From NCBI RefSeq assembly GCF_000525975.1, contig NZ_AODK01000006.1, forward strand, positions 186,001 through 250,000: a stretch of DNA of 64,000 bases. The letters are read 5' to 3'. The stretch comes from Listeria rocourtiae FSL F6-920. GTDB taxonomy: Bacteria; Bacillota; Bacilli; Lactobacillales; Listeriaceae. Positions 55,119-63,965 of the stretch are shown here, one piece after another. Numbering within the stretch: position 1 is the first letter of the stretch; every line of letters starts with the position of its first letter. The position numbers and the translations under genes are program-made. Below the pieces are notes generated by a model. It ran no database searches and had not been told where the DNA came from. It was given only the letters and a program-made list of their open reading frames with translations.

Positions 55119-56090
55119 ATGGAAAAGAAATTAATTGGCGTTGACCTTGGTGGCACAACTGCAAAAATCGCAATTTTAACAACCGATGGGAAAATTGAGG
55201 AAAAGTGGTCTGTCAAAACGGATATTTCAGATGAGGGTTCTCACATAGTTCGAAATATCGGTGATAGTATCAACCAAAAATTAACGGATTTAAAATTGGA
55301 TAATGACATTTTCTATGGTATTGGAATGGGCACACCTGGAACTATCAACTACGAAACAGGGACTGTAAAAGGTGCATACAATCTCAATTGGGCGAAGGAG
55401 CAAAATGTAGCGGAGAATCTTAAAAGTATCACCGGCCTTGATATTCATTTAGATAACGATGCTAATATCGCAGCTGTGGGAGAAAGGTGGCAAGGCGCCG
55501 GAGAGGGTTCAGCAAATGTGTTTTTTGTAACATTAGGAACCGGTGTTGGTGGTGGGATATTTGCAGAAGGAAAAATCCTTCACGGTGCAAAAGGAGCGGC
55601 TGGTGAAATTGGTCATATTACTGTAGACACTAGTAAACAAGCCTATGACTGCACCTGTGGGAAAAAGGGGTGCTTAGAAACAATTGCCTCTGCTACAGGA
55701 ATCGTGCGCGTAGCAAAAGACTTAGCTAAATCTTTTGAAGCTGAGTCAAAGCTAAAAGATTTTATTCAAGAAGGAACAGAGGATGTTACCTCTAAATTGA
55801 TTTTTGACCTTGCCGCAGAGGGGGATAAGCTAGCAAAACAAGTGATTGATTATATTTGCTTCTACCTAGGCTTGGCATGTAGCCACATTGGTAATATGCT
55901 CAATCCTGAAAAAATCATTATCGGTGGTGGTGTTTCAGCTGCAGGCGATGCACTTTTAAAACCGATTCAAAACTATTTTGAAGGTATGGTTTTCCCAGCT
56001 GTTCGAGAATCAACATCCATTTCAATCGCGACACTAGGAAATGATGCGGGTGTCTTAGGCGCAGCATGGTTAGCTTTGCCCTCTGAATAG
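55119..56090 (+). CDS. glcK: Glucokinase (ROK family)
   Basis: Phosphorylates glucose to glucose-6-phosphate with ATP. N-terminal phosphate loop LIGVDLGGTTAKIAI, HLDNDANIAAVGE with the catalytic Asp, TLGTGVGGG, GEIGHI and the ROK zinc motif CTCGKKGCLE. 323 residues from the ATG at 55119 (AGGAG ten bases upstream); GTG at 55113 is an alternative. Cytoplasmic. Confidence 0.95.
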   Translation: MEKKLIGVDLGGTTAKIAILTTDGKIEEKWSVKTDISDEGSHIVRNIGDSINQKLTDLKLDNDIFYGIGMGTPGTINYETGTVKGAYNLNWAKEQNVAENLKSITGLDIHLDNDANIAAVGERWQGAGEGSANVFFVTLGTGVGGGIFAEGKILHGAKGAAGEIGHITVDTSKQAYDCTCGKKGCLETIASATGIVRVAKDLAKSFEAESKLKDFIQEGTEDVTSKLIFDLAAEGDKLAKQVIDYICFYLGLACSHIGNMLNPEKIIIGGGVSAAGDALLKPIQNYFEGMVFPAVRESTSISIATLGNDAGVLGAAWLALPSE

Positions 56091-56098
56091 TTTTATGT

Positions 56099-56172
56099 TA
56101 GCTAGGTTGTATCATTGGCGTCAACATAACGCTTATGGTCTCTCTAGCTTTCTTTTTGTTATTTTGGAAGTT
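56099..56172 (+). terminator. Probable terminator after glcK
   Basis: AGCTAG pairs with CTAGCT around an inner GCGT/ACGC hairpin, followed by TTCTTTTTGTTATTTT. Confidence 0.65.
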
Positions 56173-56238
56173 TGTTTCACTTTCTTGTTGTCAGGGTAAA
56201 ATAGTAATATCTTATTAGCATGAGGAGGCAGAGGGAAG

Positions 56239-57340
56239 ATGTATAAAATTCGCATAAGTTTCATCATTACTATCCTAGGCCTTTTATTTATTTCCTACGG
56301 TTGTCAACATGAGGAGGTACCTGTCAGCAAAGAAAAAAAATACTGCTTCTAGCAAGGTGAAGACGCTGAATATTCAACCTCTGGAATTTCAACGTGTTGT
56401 TGGTTGGATTGATGATGAGAACATCCTTATACAGCTGAAAAAAGAGGGTAAAGTAACTTTTGATCGGCTAAATGTTTTTACTGAAAAGCGTCATCAGATT
56501 TATGAAACAACACATGTTATTTCAGAAGTGATTATTAGTCCTAATCGCGATCGCTTTCTTATCTATTCTGCAAAAAATAAAGACAAAGCTGCATTAGACG
56601 TTATTTCGATGTCTGGTGCGCTTCTTAGTACAAAGGAAGTGCAACCTCAAAATATAGAATTTTCTTGGAACCGTGATGATCAAGATAAAATGTTCCTTAC
56701 GACATTTGATACAAATTGGAACTATCAAGTATTTCGATGGGATATTCCAACTGGTAATATAACAAAGCTAAACACAAGTTCACCATTTGTTTCTTGGTAT
56801 AGCGATAATTTATTTGTATTCAACCAAAAATCGTCTCCGCAAAAGGACAGAGGTGATCTTTATTTAGAAGATATGCGAGATAAAGCAGTGAAGAGCCTTG
56901 TAGTAGCTGATGTATACCAATTTGCTGTTTCTACAAACACATTGCTAACTATGGAACCAAGTAAAGAGGATAAGACGATGATATATAACTTTAGAACGGT
57001 CGGCTTTGAATCCTACTACAAATACAAAGCTCCGAGAGTATATGATGAGCTAGGTACTTTCTTTCCATTTTACGATTTGAATGTTGAGAAGGAAACATTT
57101 CTTACTTTTGAACCCTATGAAAGTAAGAAGTTGAAAGATCATGGTAGCGAGTTTAAGTTAGTAAAGATAGATCCTAAAGATAAAAAAACAGAGACAATAC
57201 TAGAATTAACCAATAATGAACCTATTATGACATCACCAAATGGAAGATATTGTTTATACGGATACTTATTCGATCAAATAATTGATTTAGAAACAAAGAA
57301 CATATTCTATTTAATACCACATCGTGATAAAATGTATTAA
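56239..57340 (+). CDS. yqgU: YqgU-like lipoprotein (one frameshift)
   Basis: A predicted surface lipoprotein of about 366 residues. The N-terminus MYKIRISFIITILGLLFISYGCQ has a basic start, hydrophobic core and a Cys at 22 in an atypical lipobox (SYGC). The mature part has repeated WDI/F-D-T segments that suggest a beta-propeller-like fold (inference). One extra A in the A8 run at 56333-56340 separates the signal peptide from the body; without it the text reads SKEKNTASSKVKTLN. It matches yqgU by position next to glcK and comG. GGAGG/GAGGG lies upstream. Confidence 0.85.
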
Positions 57341-57443
57341 AAAGCCAGGAAAGAACTATCTCATCGATGTGCCCCCTCAAAAAAGTTAGACCAAAACCTA
57401 ACTTTTTGGGGCCGCACACAGCGATAGTTTGCCCGGCTTTTTA
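57340..57443. terminator. Nested bidirectional terminator
   Basis: The outer arms AAAAAGCC and GGCTTTTT plus ACTATC/GATAGT enclose a second hairpin GCCCC..AAAAAGTTAG / CTAACTTTTT-GGGGC. It lies between the convergent yqgU and ABC permease genes. The inner hairpin looks like a separate element inside the outer one. Confidence 0.75.
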
Positions 57444-57455
57444 TATTATATCGAA

Positions 57456-58277
57456 TTAAACTGATACATCGCGTTTCTGGAAAAAGAGGAAAGAGAGAGC
57501 CATAAAAATAGCATAATATACAGCTAAGACAAAGATAGCCAGTCCTGGTGAAAGACCTTTGACATCCATTCCCAACCCGTCGGCATACATGCTCACATAA
57601 TACAACGGTGCCAAGAAAATATATTTAAACCATTGGAATTGCTCTACTAACATAAGCATAATTCCCCCCGCAATACTGTTAACAAAGAGAAGAAACAGAC
57701 CAATTCCTACAGCCAATGCTTGGCTTCTCAATAGTGATGAAATCATAAAAGCAATGGATGAGGAGAAAATAAGCTGAATAGTAAAGTAACCTAGTCTCGA
57801 ACCTAACGCATCAATAGCAGTTTGTCCAACATTAGTAACATCTCCATTTTCTGAAAAAGTTGGATTAGATATACTGATATCTTGGGTTAGACTGCCAAAA
57901 GAAGTAAGAATACCACCAATAATATAGGACATTATAACAGTAAACAGAGTCAAAATAATGGCATACATAAGAACAACAATATATTTGGAAAGCAAGATTT
58001 GCCAACGTTGATAGGGACGAATCAATAGCAACTTAATTGTGCCATAACTAAATTCTGACGATACAACAGCGCTAGCTAATACTATAGAAAATAGGGCAAC
58101 TAAAAACATGCTGATGCTATTTATAGAAAGCATTAATTGAACATTATCAAGATCTGGGACAAAAGATTTATAACTTGCGGACAAAGCAATGACGATGGCC
58201 ACAATAATAAGTGGGTATAGCCATGTACTAAATCGTAGTGCTATTTTCTTTGTTTCATTTGCTATTAATGACATCAT
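57456..58277 (-). CDS. ABC-2 type transporter permease
   Basis: A 273-residue membrane protein with about six helices, first at ~18-35, and a helix pair containing SSEFSYGTIKLLLIRPYQRWQILLSKY, which is typical of bacitracin/lantibiotic-exporter-like ABC-2 permeases (BcrB/YdiC type). Its ATG overlaps the stop of the ATPase (ATGA). The substrate is unknown. Last gene of the reverse-strand comG-aroK run. Confidence 0.88.
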   Translation of the reverse strand: MMSLIANETKKIALRFSTWLYPLIIVAIVIALSASYKSFVPDLDNVQLMLSINSISMFLVALFSIVLASAVVSSEFSYGTIKLLLIRPYQRWQILLSKYIVVLMYAIILTLFTVIMSYIIGGILTSFGSLTQDISISNPTFSENGDVTNVGQTAIDALGSRLGYFTIQLIFSSSIAFMISSLLRSQALAVGIGLFLLFVNSIAGGIMLMLVEQFQWFKYIFLAPLYYVSMYADGLGMDVKGLSPGLAIFVLAVYYAIFMALSFLFFQKRDVSV

Positions 58278-59212
58278 TCCATACTACCTCCATTGTTTTT
58301 TGTGAGTTCTAAGAAACGCTCTTCCAATGTCTTAGTATGCACCTCTATTGTAAATATAGAAATTTCCTCACTCACTAATTTCTTCACAAGCAACGGAATA
58401 TTCGAAGGACTACTTTTTATAAAGAAATGTGATGTTCCGTTATCGGCAACTATGTAGTCAATATTCCACTTAGTGAGTAGTTCTTTAGATAGTTCAAGCG
58501 GCTCAAGATGCATATGGAAAGTTTTCAATTGCTCAGCTTCGGCAATATTTTCTTGTTGCATGTCCGCAATATGGGTTAATTCTCCACGTTCTATAATTGC
58601 AAAGCGATCACATAATTGCTCCATCTCTGTTAACAGATGTGAAGATACCAGAACACTAACACCTTGACTAGCTAATGCTTTCATTTGTAGACGAAATTCC
58701 TTCATACCTTCTGGATCCAGACCATTTGTAGGCTCATCAAAAATTAGTAGCTTTGGCTCATGAATAAGTGCTTGAGCAACACCCAATCTTTGACGCATTC
58801 CTAAAGAATATGTTTTGACTTTGTTATTAATTGCCTTTTCCAAATGGACAAGTTGTATAATCTCATTGATACGGTCATTGGAGATTTTACTGCGTGACAT
58901 AGAGGCGAATGCTTTTAAGTTCTGTAAACCCGTCATGTAAGGGTAAAACTCTGGATTTTCAACGATAGCCCCGACTTGTTGAATGGCATCTGTATAGTCA
59001 GCATCGATATCCTTTCCTAGAATCTTTATATTCCCGCTAGTTTTATTAATAAGTTTAACAATGCTTCGTATAATGGTTGTTTTCCCAGCACCATTAGGTC
59101 CGAGAAGTCCAAATATTTCTCCTTCATTTACAGAGAAAGAGATATCTTTAATAATCTGTTTGGCACCAATTTGCTTCACTAAATGATTTATTTCTAGAAC
59201 TGGTTGTGTCAT
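58274..59212 (-). CDS. ABC transporter ATP-binding protein (BcrA-like)
   Basis: 312 residues. Walker A LLGPNGAGKTT (~35-45), signature YSLGMRQRLGVAQ (~135), Walker B LLIFDEPTNGLD and H-loop SSHLLTEMEQL, followed by a ~90-residue C-terminal domain. This is the BcrA-type drug/bacteriocin exporter pattern. It starts two bases after aroK ends, so it is probably transcribed with it, although comG genes are usually competence-specific. Confidence 0.93.
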   Translation of the reverse strand: MTQPVLEINHLVKQIGAKQIIKDISFSVNEGEIFGLLGPNGAGKTTIIRSIVKLINKTSGNIKILGKDIDADYTDAIQQVGAIVENPEFYPYMTGLQNLKAFASMSRSKISNDRINEIIQLVHLEKAINNKVKTYSLGMRQRLGVAQALIHEPKLLIFDEPTNGLDPEGMKEFRLQMKALASQGVSVLVSSHLLTEMEQLCDRFAIIERGELTHIADMQQENIAEAEQLKTFHMHLEPLELSKELLTKWNIDYIVADNGTSHFFIKSSPSNIPLLVKKLVSEEISIFTIEVHTKTLEERFLELTKNNGGSME

Positions 59213-59214
59213 AA

Positions 59215-59724
59215 TTACTCCCTTCTTTTTTGAAAATCTTGTTTTATTATTTTTGCAACCTCCACAGGTGTTAAATTATCTGTTTCTAAAATCAAGTCAG
59301 CTACTTCTTCATATAGTTCTGTTCGGGACTCAAATAAAGCGGTGATTTCTTCTTTGCTTTTTTCTTGAATGAGTGGGCGCGTTGTATCTCCTTTTAATCG
59401 GTTAAGAAAAGTAGAGGGACTTGTTTTTAAGTAGACAACAAAATTCGCAGTTCCTAGCTGTATTCGATTATCCTTGGATAAAATAATACCTCCTCCAGTT
59501 GATATAATTGCATCTCGTGACAAAGCGCTGACCAGCATTTGATGTTCTATGTTTCGGAATACAGATTCACCCAAATTCGCAAAAATTTCTGTAATTGATG
59601 TTTGATGTTTGACTTCTATCTCTGTATCGATATCAATGAGTGGCAATACTAATTCCTGAGCAAGTATTTTCCCAACTGTCGATTTCCCAGCTCCCATAAA
59701 TCCTGTTAGCACAATTTGATTCAT
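59215..59724 (-). CDS. aroK: Shikimate kinase
   Basis: Phosphorylates shikimate in aromatic amino-acid synthesis. MNQIVLTGFMGAGKSTVGKILAQ carries the P-loop; DIDTEIE and the shikimate-binding ISTGGGIIL follow, then the lid GDTTRPLI. 169 residues. AAGGAGG fixes the ATG at 59724; an in-frame upstream extension overlaps comGG and is unlikely. Follows comGG by 25 bases, an arrangement also seen in relatives. Confidence 0.95.
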   Translation of the reverse strand: MNQIVLTGFMGAGKSTVGKILAQELVLPLIDIDTEIEVKHQTSITEIFANLGESVFRNIEHQMLVSALSRDAIISTGGGIILSKDNRIQLGTANFVVYLKTSPSTFLNRLKGDTTRPLIQEKSKEEITALFESRTELYEEVADLILETDNLTPVEVAKIIKQDFQKRRE

Positions 59725-59749
59725 ACAAGTCCTCCTTAAGTTATTTAAT

Positions 59750-60106
59750 TTAGTAGAATGCGAATTTTTGTAATTTAATATCCCAAAAAACATTTTGCTT
59801 AAGCGTGTAGCCATTACTCAATTCGATGAAGGTTTCATATCTAATATCATCTTCTGTACTACCTGCCCAATTATACCATAAAACAGCGCTATTGTGCTTT
59901 TCTGTAAATGTTTTTTGTTCGGCCTTGATTCGAGAAATATTATTTGATATAGATAGGTTAGTTAGAGTGGTGGCCAGATAATGATTTTGTAATTGTTTTT
60001 CCATTTGTAGTTTGGAGACATAGATGTTAGTAGCTCCAACTATTGTGATGATACCAATTAAAGTAACATAAAGACATAAAATATAGGTAAATCCATTTTG
60101 GTACAT
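59750..60106 (-). CDS. comGG: Competence pseudopilus minor protein ComGG
   Basis: 118 residues with an N-terminal prepilin-like start MYQNGFTYILCLYVTLIGIITIV (Gly-Phe-Thr before the hydrophobic helix) but without the usual Glu5. Likely a minor pseudopilin by position and shape; sequence conservation of ComGG is low. Starts one base after comGF; AGAGGA upstream. Confidence 0.8.
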   Translation of the reverse strand: MYQNGFTYILCLYVTLIGIITIVGATNIYVSKLQMEKQLQNHYLATTLTNLSISNNISRIKAEQKTFTEKHNSAVLWYNWAGSTEDDIRYETFIELSNGYTLKQNVFWDIKLQKFAFY

Positions 60107-60107
60107 G

Positions 60108-60542
60108 CTATTTAATCCTCTCTGAATGAATATGAAAACGAGCAGATAGTTCGGTTCCATCTTCAAATTTGACTTCGTACAAAAGCTCCTCATTAGATCT
60201 CTTAGACCATCTGTCTTGTTTTACATTTGTTAAAATCGGTTCATGGCCTTTATTATTAATAGAGCGACGTGTTAAATTCCTATAGTTTTCGTAGGTCACT
60301 AACTTAGATTGAGAAAAGAAAGTAATTTTATGATCTGTTACGGTTATTTGTGTGCCAGTATTTAGTTCTTTTCGTGTGTGATTTATGAAAAGTTGCCATT
60401 CATAATTTTTATCAATATCTATTACTTTTAATACAGATGCGTAGTTTTGGAAGAGAAGTGGGATAAAAGAAGCTATAATAATAACGATTAGTAGAGAAAA
60501 CAGGGATTCTAGCAAGGTGAATCCCTGTTTATTTGATATCAT
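60108..60542 (-). CDS. comGF: Competence protein ComGF (minor pseudopilin)
   Basis: About 144 residues with prepilin motif QGFTLLESLFSLLIVIIIASFIPLL and a C-terminal beta-rich domain typical of ComGF (FINHTRKELN, ITFFSQ, YEVKFEDG). The ATG at 60542 overlaps comGE by 14 bases; an upstream in-frame ATG at 60563 is also possible, neither having a strong ribosome binding site. Confidence 0.85.
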   Translation of the reverse strand: MISNKQGFTLLESLFSLLIVIIIASFIPLLFQNYASVLKVIDIDKNYEWQLFINHTRKELNTGTQITVTDHKITFFSQSKLVTYENYRNLTRRSINNKGHEPILTNVKQDRWSKRSNEELLYEVKFEDGTELSARFHIHSERIK

Positions 60543-60828
60543 AACAAATGTTTTCTTTAGCATACACAGCGCAAAGTTGCTTCACCTCCTGATTATAAGA
60601 GATTCGATACTCTTGGTTTTTAATTGTGGTATCGTAGGTTGACGAAAAGTTATTGTTTAAATGAAATGAACTTTCTTCTGATAGTAGTTGGTGTGCTATT
60701 GTCTTTTGATTTTGCCAATGTAAATTTTGCTTAATTTGCATCATCATTGGTAGTAATGACAGGACAAGCAGCGAAAGTAGGCTGATAGCGAAAAGTGATT
60801 CTAGCATAGAAAAGCCATTAGATCTCAT
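60529..60828 (-). CDS. comGE: Competence protein ComGE (minor pseudopilin)
   Basis: 99 residues: MRSNGFSMLESLFAISLLSLLVLSLLPMMMQIKQN is the prepilin helix (cleavage after Gly5), followed by a short soluble part. GGGAGG ten bases upstream fixes the start at 60828, overlapping comGD by 11 bases. Confidence 0.85.
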   Translation of the reverse strand: MRSNGFSMLESLFAISLLSLLVLSLLPMMMQIKQNLHWQNQKTIAHQLLSEESSFHLNNNFSSTYDTTIKNQEYRISYNQEVKQLCAVYAKENICYDIK

Positions 60829-61243
60829 CAATGCGAAACCTCCCTTTTCCAATTTGAAAGATAAGCGCATATTTTTTATTCTGTCCTTCGATAATAATTG
60901 TTTTGAACTTACTGATATTCCCAAAGGGTGGATAAAATCGGAATATTTGGTTATTTTTCCCTTGGAAACGAAGTGTCGGCGTAAAGGTCCTTTCTAGTGT
61001 TAATGTATCTGATTTTCCTGAATAGGAATTACTGTTCCCATTCAATAGAAGCATAGTTTTTTGATTTTTTGTTATGGATTCTCCTTGTAAATACATTATA
61101 TCTATCTTAAGTTGATCCAAGCTTTGTTTTTCTAACAGGTGAGTCATTAGATTGCCTGCTGGAAAAATACTGATACTTAAAATAATAAAACTGATAGTGA
61201 GGACCAGAAGCATTTCCATTAAAGTAAATCCATTCTGCTTCAA
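60818..61243 (-). CDS. comGD: Competence protein ComGD (minor pseudopilin)
   Basis: 141 residues with prepilin motif NGFTLMEMLLVLTISFIILSIS. The start is a TTG overlapping the comGC stop (TTGA), with AAAGGTG upstream. The C-terminal part (LERTFTPTLRFQGKNNQIFRFYPPFGNISKFKTIII) fits a GspH/ComGD-type fold. Confidence 0.88.
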   Translation of the reverse strand: MKQNGFTLMEMLLVLTISFIILSISIFPAGNLMTHLLEKQSLDQLKIDIMYLQGESITKNQKTMLLLNGNSNSYSGKSDTLTLERTFTPTLRFQGKNNQIFRFYPPFGNISKFKTIIIEGQNKKYALIFQIGKGRFRIDEI

Positions 61244-61560
61244 CGAACTTCTGTCACCTTTCCGCTACTATCAATCTGCACATCTTTTCCATTAGGACAT
61301 TTCTTTTGTTCTCCTTTAAGGTATCCACCAGCCAAGAGATCTTGTAGAGAAGGGACTTTGTTGTTTTCTAGTTGGTATGCCTGAGCTTGTCCTTGAACCA
61401 TAGTTATAAAAGCGTCGCATCCTTTGTCGTTGATAGATTTACTTTGTTTCACAATATTAGGTATGGTCAGTAGAAGTAGTACACTAACTACTAGTAGGAC
61501 TATTAACATTTCTACCAACGTAAACCCAGATTCGTCTTTCCAATTGAAATTCTTTAACAT
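61240..61560 (-). CDS. comGC: Major competence pseudopilin ComGC
   Basis: The main subunit of the DNA-uptake pseudopilus, 106 residues. SGFTLVEMLIVLLVVSVLLLLTIPN is a perfect type IV prepilin motif, processed by ComC after Gly. GCDAFITMVQGQAQAYQLENNKVPSLQDLLAGGYL matches ComGC, including the paired Cys that can form a disulfide. AGGAG precedes the ATG at 61560. Confidence 0.93.
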   Translation of the reverse strand: MLKNFNWKDESGFTLVEMLIVLLVVSVLLLLTIPNIVKQSKSINDKGCDAFITMVQGQAQAYQLENNKVPSLQDLLAGGYLKGEQKKCPNGKDVQIDSSGKVTEVR

Positions 61561-61585
61561 TGAAATCACTCCTAATTTTTATTAT

Positions 61586-62617
61586 TCAGATGGAGTTCAC
61601 CATCGAGAACATCGGAAAAAGAATGGATAAATAGATGGATACAATAAGTATGCCAATTATCATAAAAACGGCAGGTTGTATAAAACTAAATATTTTTTCT
61701 ATTTTTTCTTCAGACTTTTGATGACAAAGCTTGTAGTAAAATAAGAGCTCTTCAGCTAATTGGCCGTTTTTCTCACCATGTTGGACAATATAAATCATCT
61801 CAGGTTCGAAAATAGTGAAGGTAGCGAGCGATTTAGTGAATAATGTTCCATCAGAAAATGCTTTTTCAACAAATTCACTGATATGTTTGAACAAGCTAGG
61901 AGAATCGGGGAGTGCAAACACTTGAACCATATCATTGATAGATAGGCCGCTTTTTAATAAATAACCACATTCACGGGCAAATAATTGAGAATAATGCAGG
62001 CGCATGAATTTTTTTAAAACTGGCAAAGCACAGTAGAGTTGCGCGCGCTCATAGGAATTCTTTTTTCTTTGTTTTGTTAGAAAAAAAGTGCATATGATGA
62101 ATACAAATCCTAGAAATGCAAGAAAAATAAGCGGTAATTTTTCTAAAATAAAATAGGTGAAATTGGTTGTTTGATTTTCACCATGTTTTAATTGGCTAAA
62201 TAGCGTGTCAAATTTAGGAAGTAGGAAAATTCGTAAGAGAAAAAATACGACAATTACAGTCATAAAAAGAATGAGAGGGTATTGGAAAACCTTACGTAAT
62301 GCCTTTTGTTGTTCCGCTTTTCGTATCAAGTGGTCACCTGTTTCTTGGACGGTTTCGCTAAAGTAACCATGCTTACTTGCATAGTGTAGCTGGGTACAAA
62401 CAAAGCTTGGGAAATTAGCTTGTGATAGTGCTTCGCTAAAAGGAGCACCTGACGATAGTACTTCAATTATTTTTTCATTTCTGAGGGCATCTTTTGGCGC
62501 TGTAATTGAGAGAAAAGAGATTGCTTCTTCCATGGTGAACCCTTTACTTAACAAATCAGCAAGACGTATGAGAAACTCACCATCAGCGCGCCAGTTATTA
62601 CGAAGGGAAAAAGCCAT
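61586..62617 (-). CDS. comGB: Competence pseudopilus membrane protein ComGB
   Basis: Polytopic platform protein of the T2SF/PilC family, 343 residues. Two GspF-like repeats (DLLSKGFTMEEAI; FARECGYLLKSGLSINDMVQVF) and three membrane helices around residues 115-135, 160-185 and 315-340. AAAGGAG fixes the ATG at 62617, overlapping comGA by 20 bases. Confidence 0.92.
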   Translation of the reverse strand: MAFSLRNNWRADGEFLIRLADLLSKGFTMEEAISFLSITAPKDALRNEKIIEVLSSGAPFSEALSQANFPSFVCTQLHYASKHGYFSETVQETGDHLIRKAEQQKALRKVFQYPLILFMTVIVVFFLLRIFLLPKFDTLFSQLKHGENQTTNFTYFILEKLPLIFLAFLGFVFIICTFFLTKQRKKNSYERAQLYCALPVLKKFMRLHYSQLFARECGYLLKSGLSINDMVQVFALPDSPSLFKHISEFVEKAFSDGTLFTKSLATFTIFEPEMIYIVQHGEKNGQLAEELLFYYKLCHQKSEEKIEKIFSFIQPAVFMIIGILIVSIYLSILFPMFSMVNSI

Positions 62618-63614
62618 AACAGACTCCTTTCTTAAATTGCTCACCTATATTGTTTGGTATGTCTGCCTCTATAGTAGTCGTGAGGAACTTACTAATTTGC
62701 TGTTTTTCTATAAATTCATAAAGCGCTGTTCTTTTGTGCACCAGATGGTTACACAGCGGATAGCATTTTTGATTGCAAAATAGACAATAGAGATGTTTCA
62801 ATCGTTGGTAAGAAATACCAATGAGACATTGCCGTAATTCTTCTTTATCTACACCAAGCTCAAGCAAACGTGATAGAACACCATAAGGGCTGTCTGCATG
62901 GACTGTGCTGAGAACAAGATGCCCTGTTAATGCACTTCGGATAACCATCTTAGCTGTGTGTGTATCCCTAATCTCGCCAACAATTAAAATATCTGGATCA
63001 TGCCGAAGTGTAGCGCGGATAATATCTGCATAATCTAGGCCAGCCTTCTCATTTATTTGTACTTGTAAAAAAGTTGGCATAAGTTGCTCAACTGGGTCTT
63101 CGATAGTGATAATTTGTAAAGGGTATTTTAGATTTAGCGAATGGGCTAAGCTATACATGCTTGATGTTTTTCCGCTGCCTGTTGCTCCTGAGAACAGTAA
63201 CAGGCCTGATTGGCTTTTTGCGAGTTTCAGAATATGTTTCGTTATTTGTCGGAAAACGCTGCTTTTTTGAAACGGCTGTATTTCTTGTTCTGGAAATACA
63301 CGAATCACCATGCTTTCGATAAAACGGAAGTTTGAAATAGTGGCGAGTCGGACAGATATTTTGCATCCATGAATTGTAGTTTGAAAAGAGCCGCTTTGAG
63401 GCCTTCTTGTTTCGCTTATATCCATAAATCCGCGATATTTTAGATGAGCTAAAAGTCGTTCTCCATTATCAAGGGACATTAATGTAAAGAACTGCAGGCT
63501 CCCGTTGATGCGCATAAGAATACGGTAACGGTTTTCAGTTGGTATGAGATGTATATCGCTTGCTGTGAGAAGGATTGCTTGGTTTAAGAGAGTGTTGGCT
63601 AAATTCTGAATCAT
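62598..63614 (-). CDS. comGA: Competence pseudopilus assembly ATPase ComGA
   Basis: PilB/GspE-type secretion ATPase that drives pseudopilus assembly, 338 residues. Walker A FSGATGSGKTSS, Asp box TIEDPVE, Walker B DILIVGEIRD and His box HLVLSTVHAD. The C-terminal CLFCNQKCYPLC supplies a zinc tetracysteine-like site. AAGGAG precedes the ATG. The operon is intact, unlike many genes on the left, which suggests the comG machinery is functional if comK is. Confidence 0.95.
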   Translation of the reverse strand: MIQNLANTLLNQAILLTASDIHLIPTENRYRILMRINGSLQFFTLMSLDNGERLLAHLKYRGFMDISETRRPQSGSFQTTIHGCKISVRLATISNFRFIESMVIRVFPEQEIQPFQKSSVFRQITKHILKLAKSQSGLLLFSGATGSGKTSSMYSLAHSLNLKYPLQIITIEDPVEQLMPTFLQVQINEKAGLDYADIIRATLRHDPDILIVGEIRDTHTAKMVIRSALTGHLVLSTVHADSPYGVLSRLLELGVDKEELRQCLIGISYQRLKHLYCLFCNQKCYPLCNHLVHKRTALYEFIEKQQISKFLTTTIEADIPNNIGEQFKKGVCYGFFPS

Positions 63615-63776
63615 ATCGTAAACTCCTTATTTTTGTCTATGCTAAATGTATTCGCCGTGACTTCATAAAATTCCTCTCCATAAGCAAAAATGACTTTGTG
63701 ATTTTTAAGTGGGAAAATGACGTAAAAAAAGTATCTCATAAGTAAAAAGAAGTATATAAACTTTGGAGTTAGGGGT

Positions 63777-63789
63777 AAAAAAATATTTT
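63777..63789. promoter_or_regulatory. Possible ComK half-box (AT-box) before comGA
   Basis: AAAA-AAATA-TTTT matches the AT-box AAAA-N5-TTTT recognised by ComK. A second box at the usual 8, 18 or 31 bp spacing is not clear, so this is weak evidence for ComK control of comG. Confidence 0.35.
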
Positions 63790-63822
63790 GTAACTTCTTG
63801 TTTGTTTATTTATTCACATACG

Positions 63823-63828
63823 TATAAT
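63823..63828 (+). promoter_or_regulatory. TATAAT -10-like box upstream of the right edge
   Basis: TATAAT at 63823-63828; the -35 is weak (TTGTTT at 63798-63803, 19-base spacer). It would drive rightward transcription. Confidence 0.35.
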
Positions 63829-63911
63829 ATAAACATGGATTATCGATAAAGCCCTTTCATTCCGAACGATAAACTAAAAAAAAATAAACTCAGCTTCTTA
63901 AATTTAATTAT

Positions 63912-63941
63912 TTGCCGAACGATAGGTTCTCGTGGTAACAT
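63912..63941 (+). promoter_or_regulatory. Probable promoter of the edge riboswitch transcript
   Basis: TTGCCG (63912-63917), 18-base spacer, TAACAT (63936-63941), about 30 bases before the riboswitch-like sequence. Confidence 0.4.
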
Positions 63942-63965
63942 ATAGAAAAGGCAACTAATACATAA

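Noticed and set aside
57456-63614. Prophage interruption of competence genes as known for comK in Listeria
   Set aside because: All seven comG genes are intact and no phage gene is visible; comK is not in the window.
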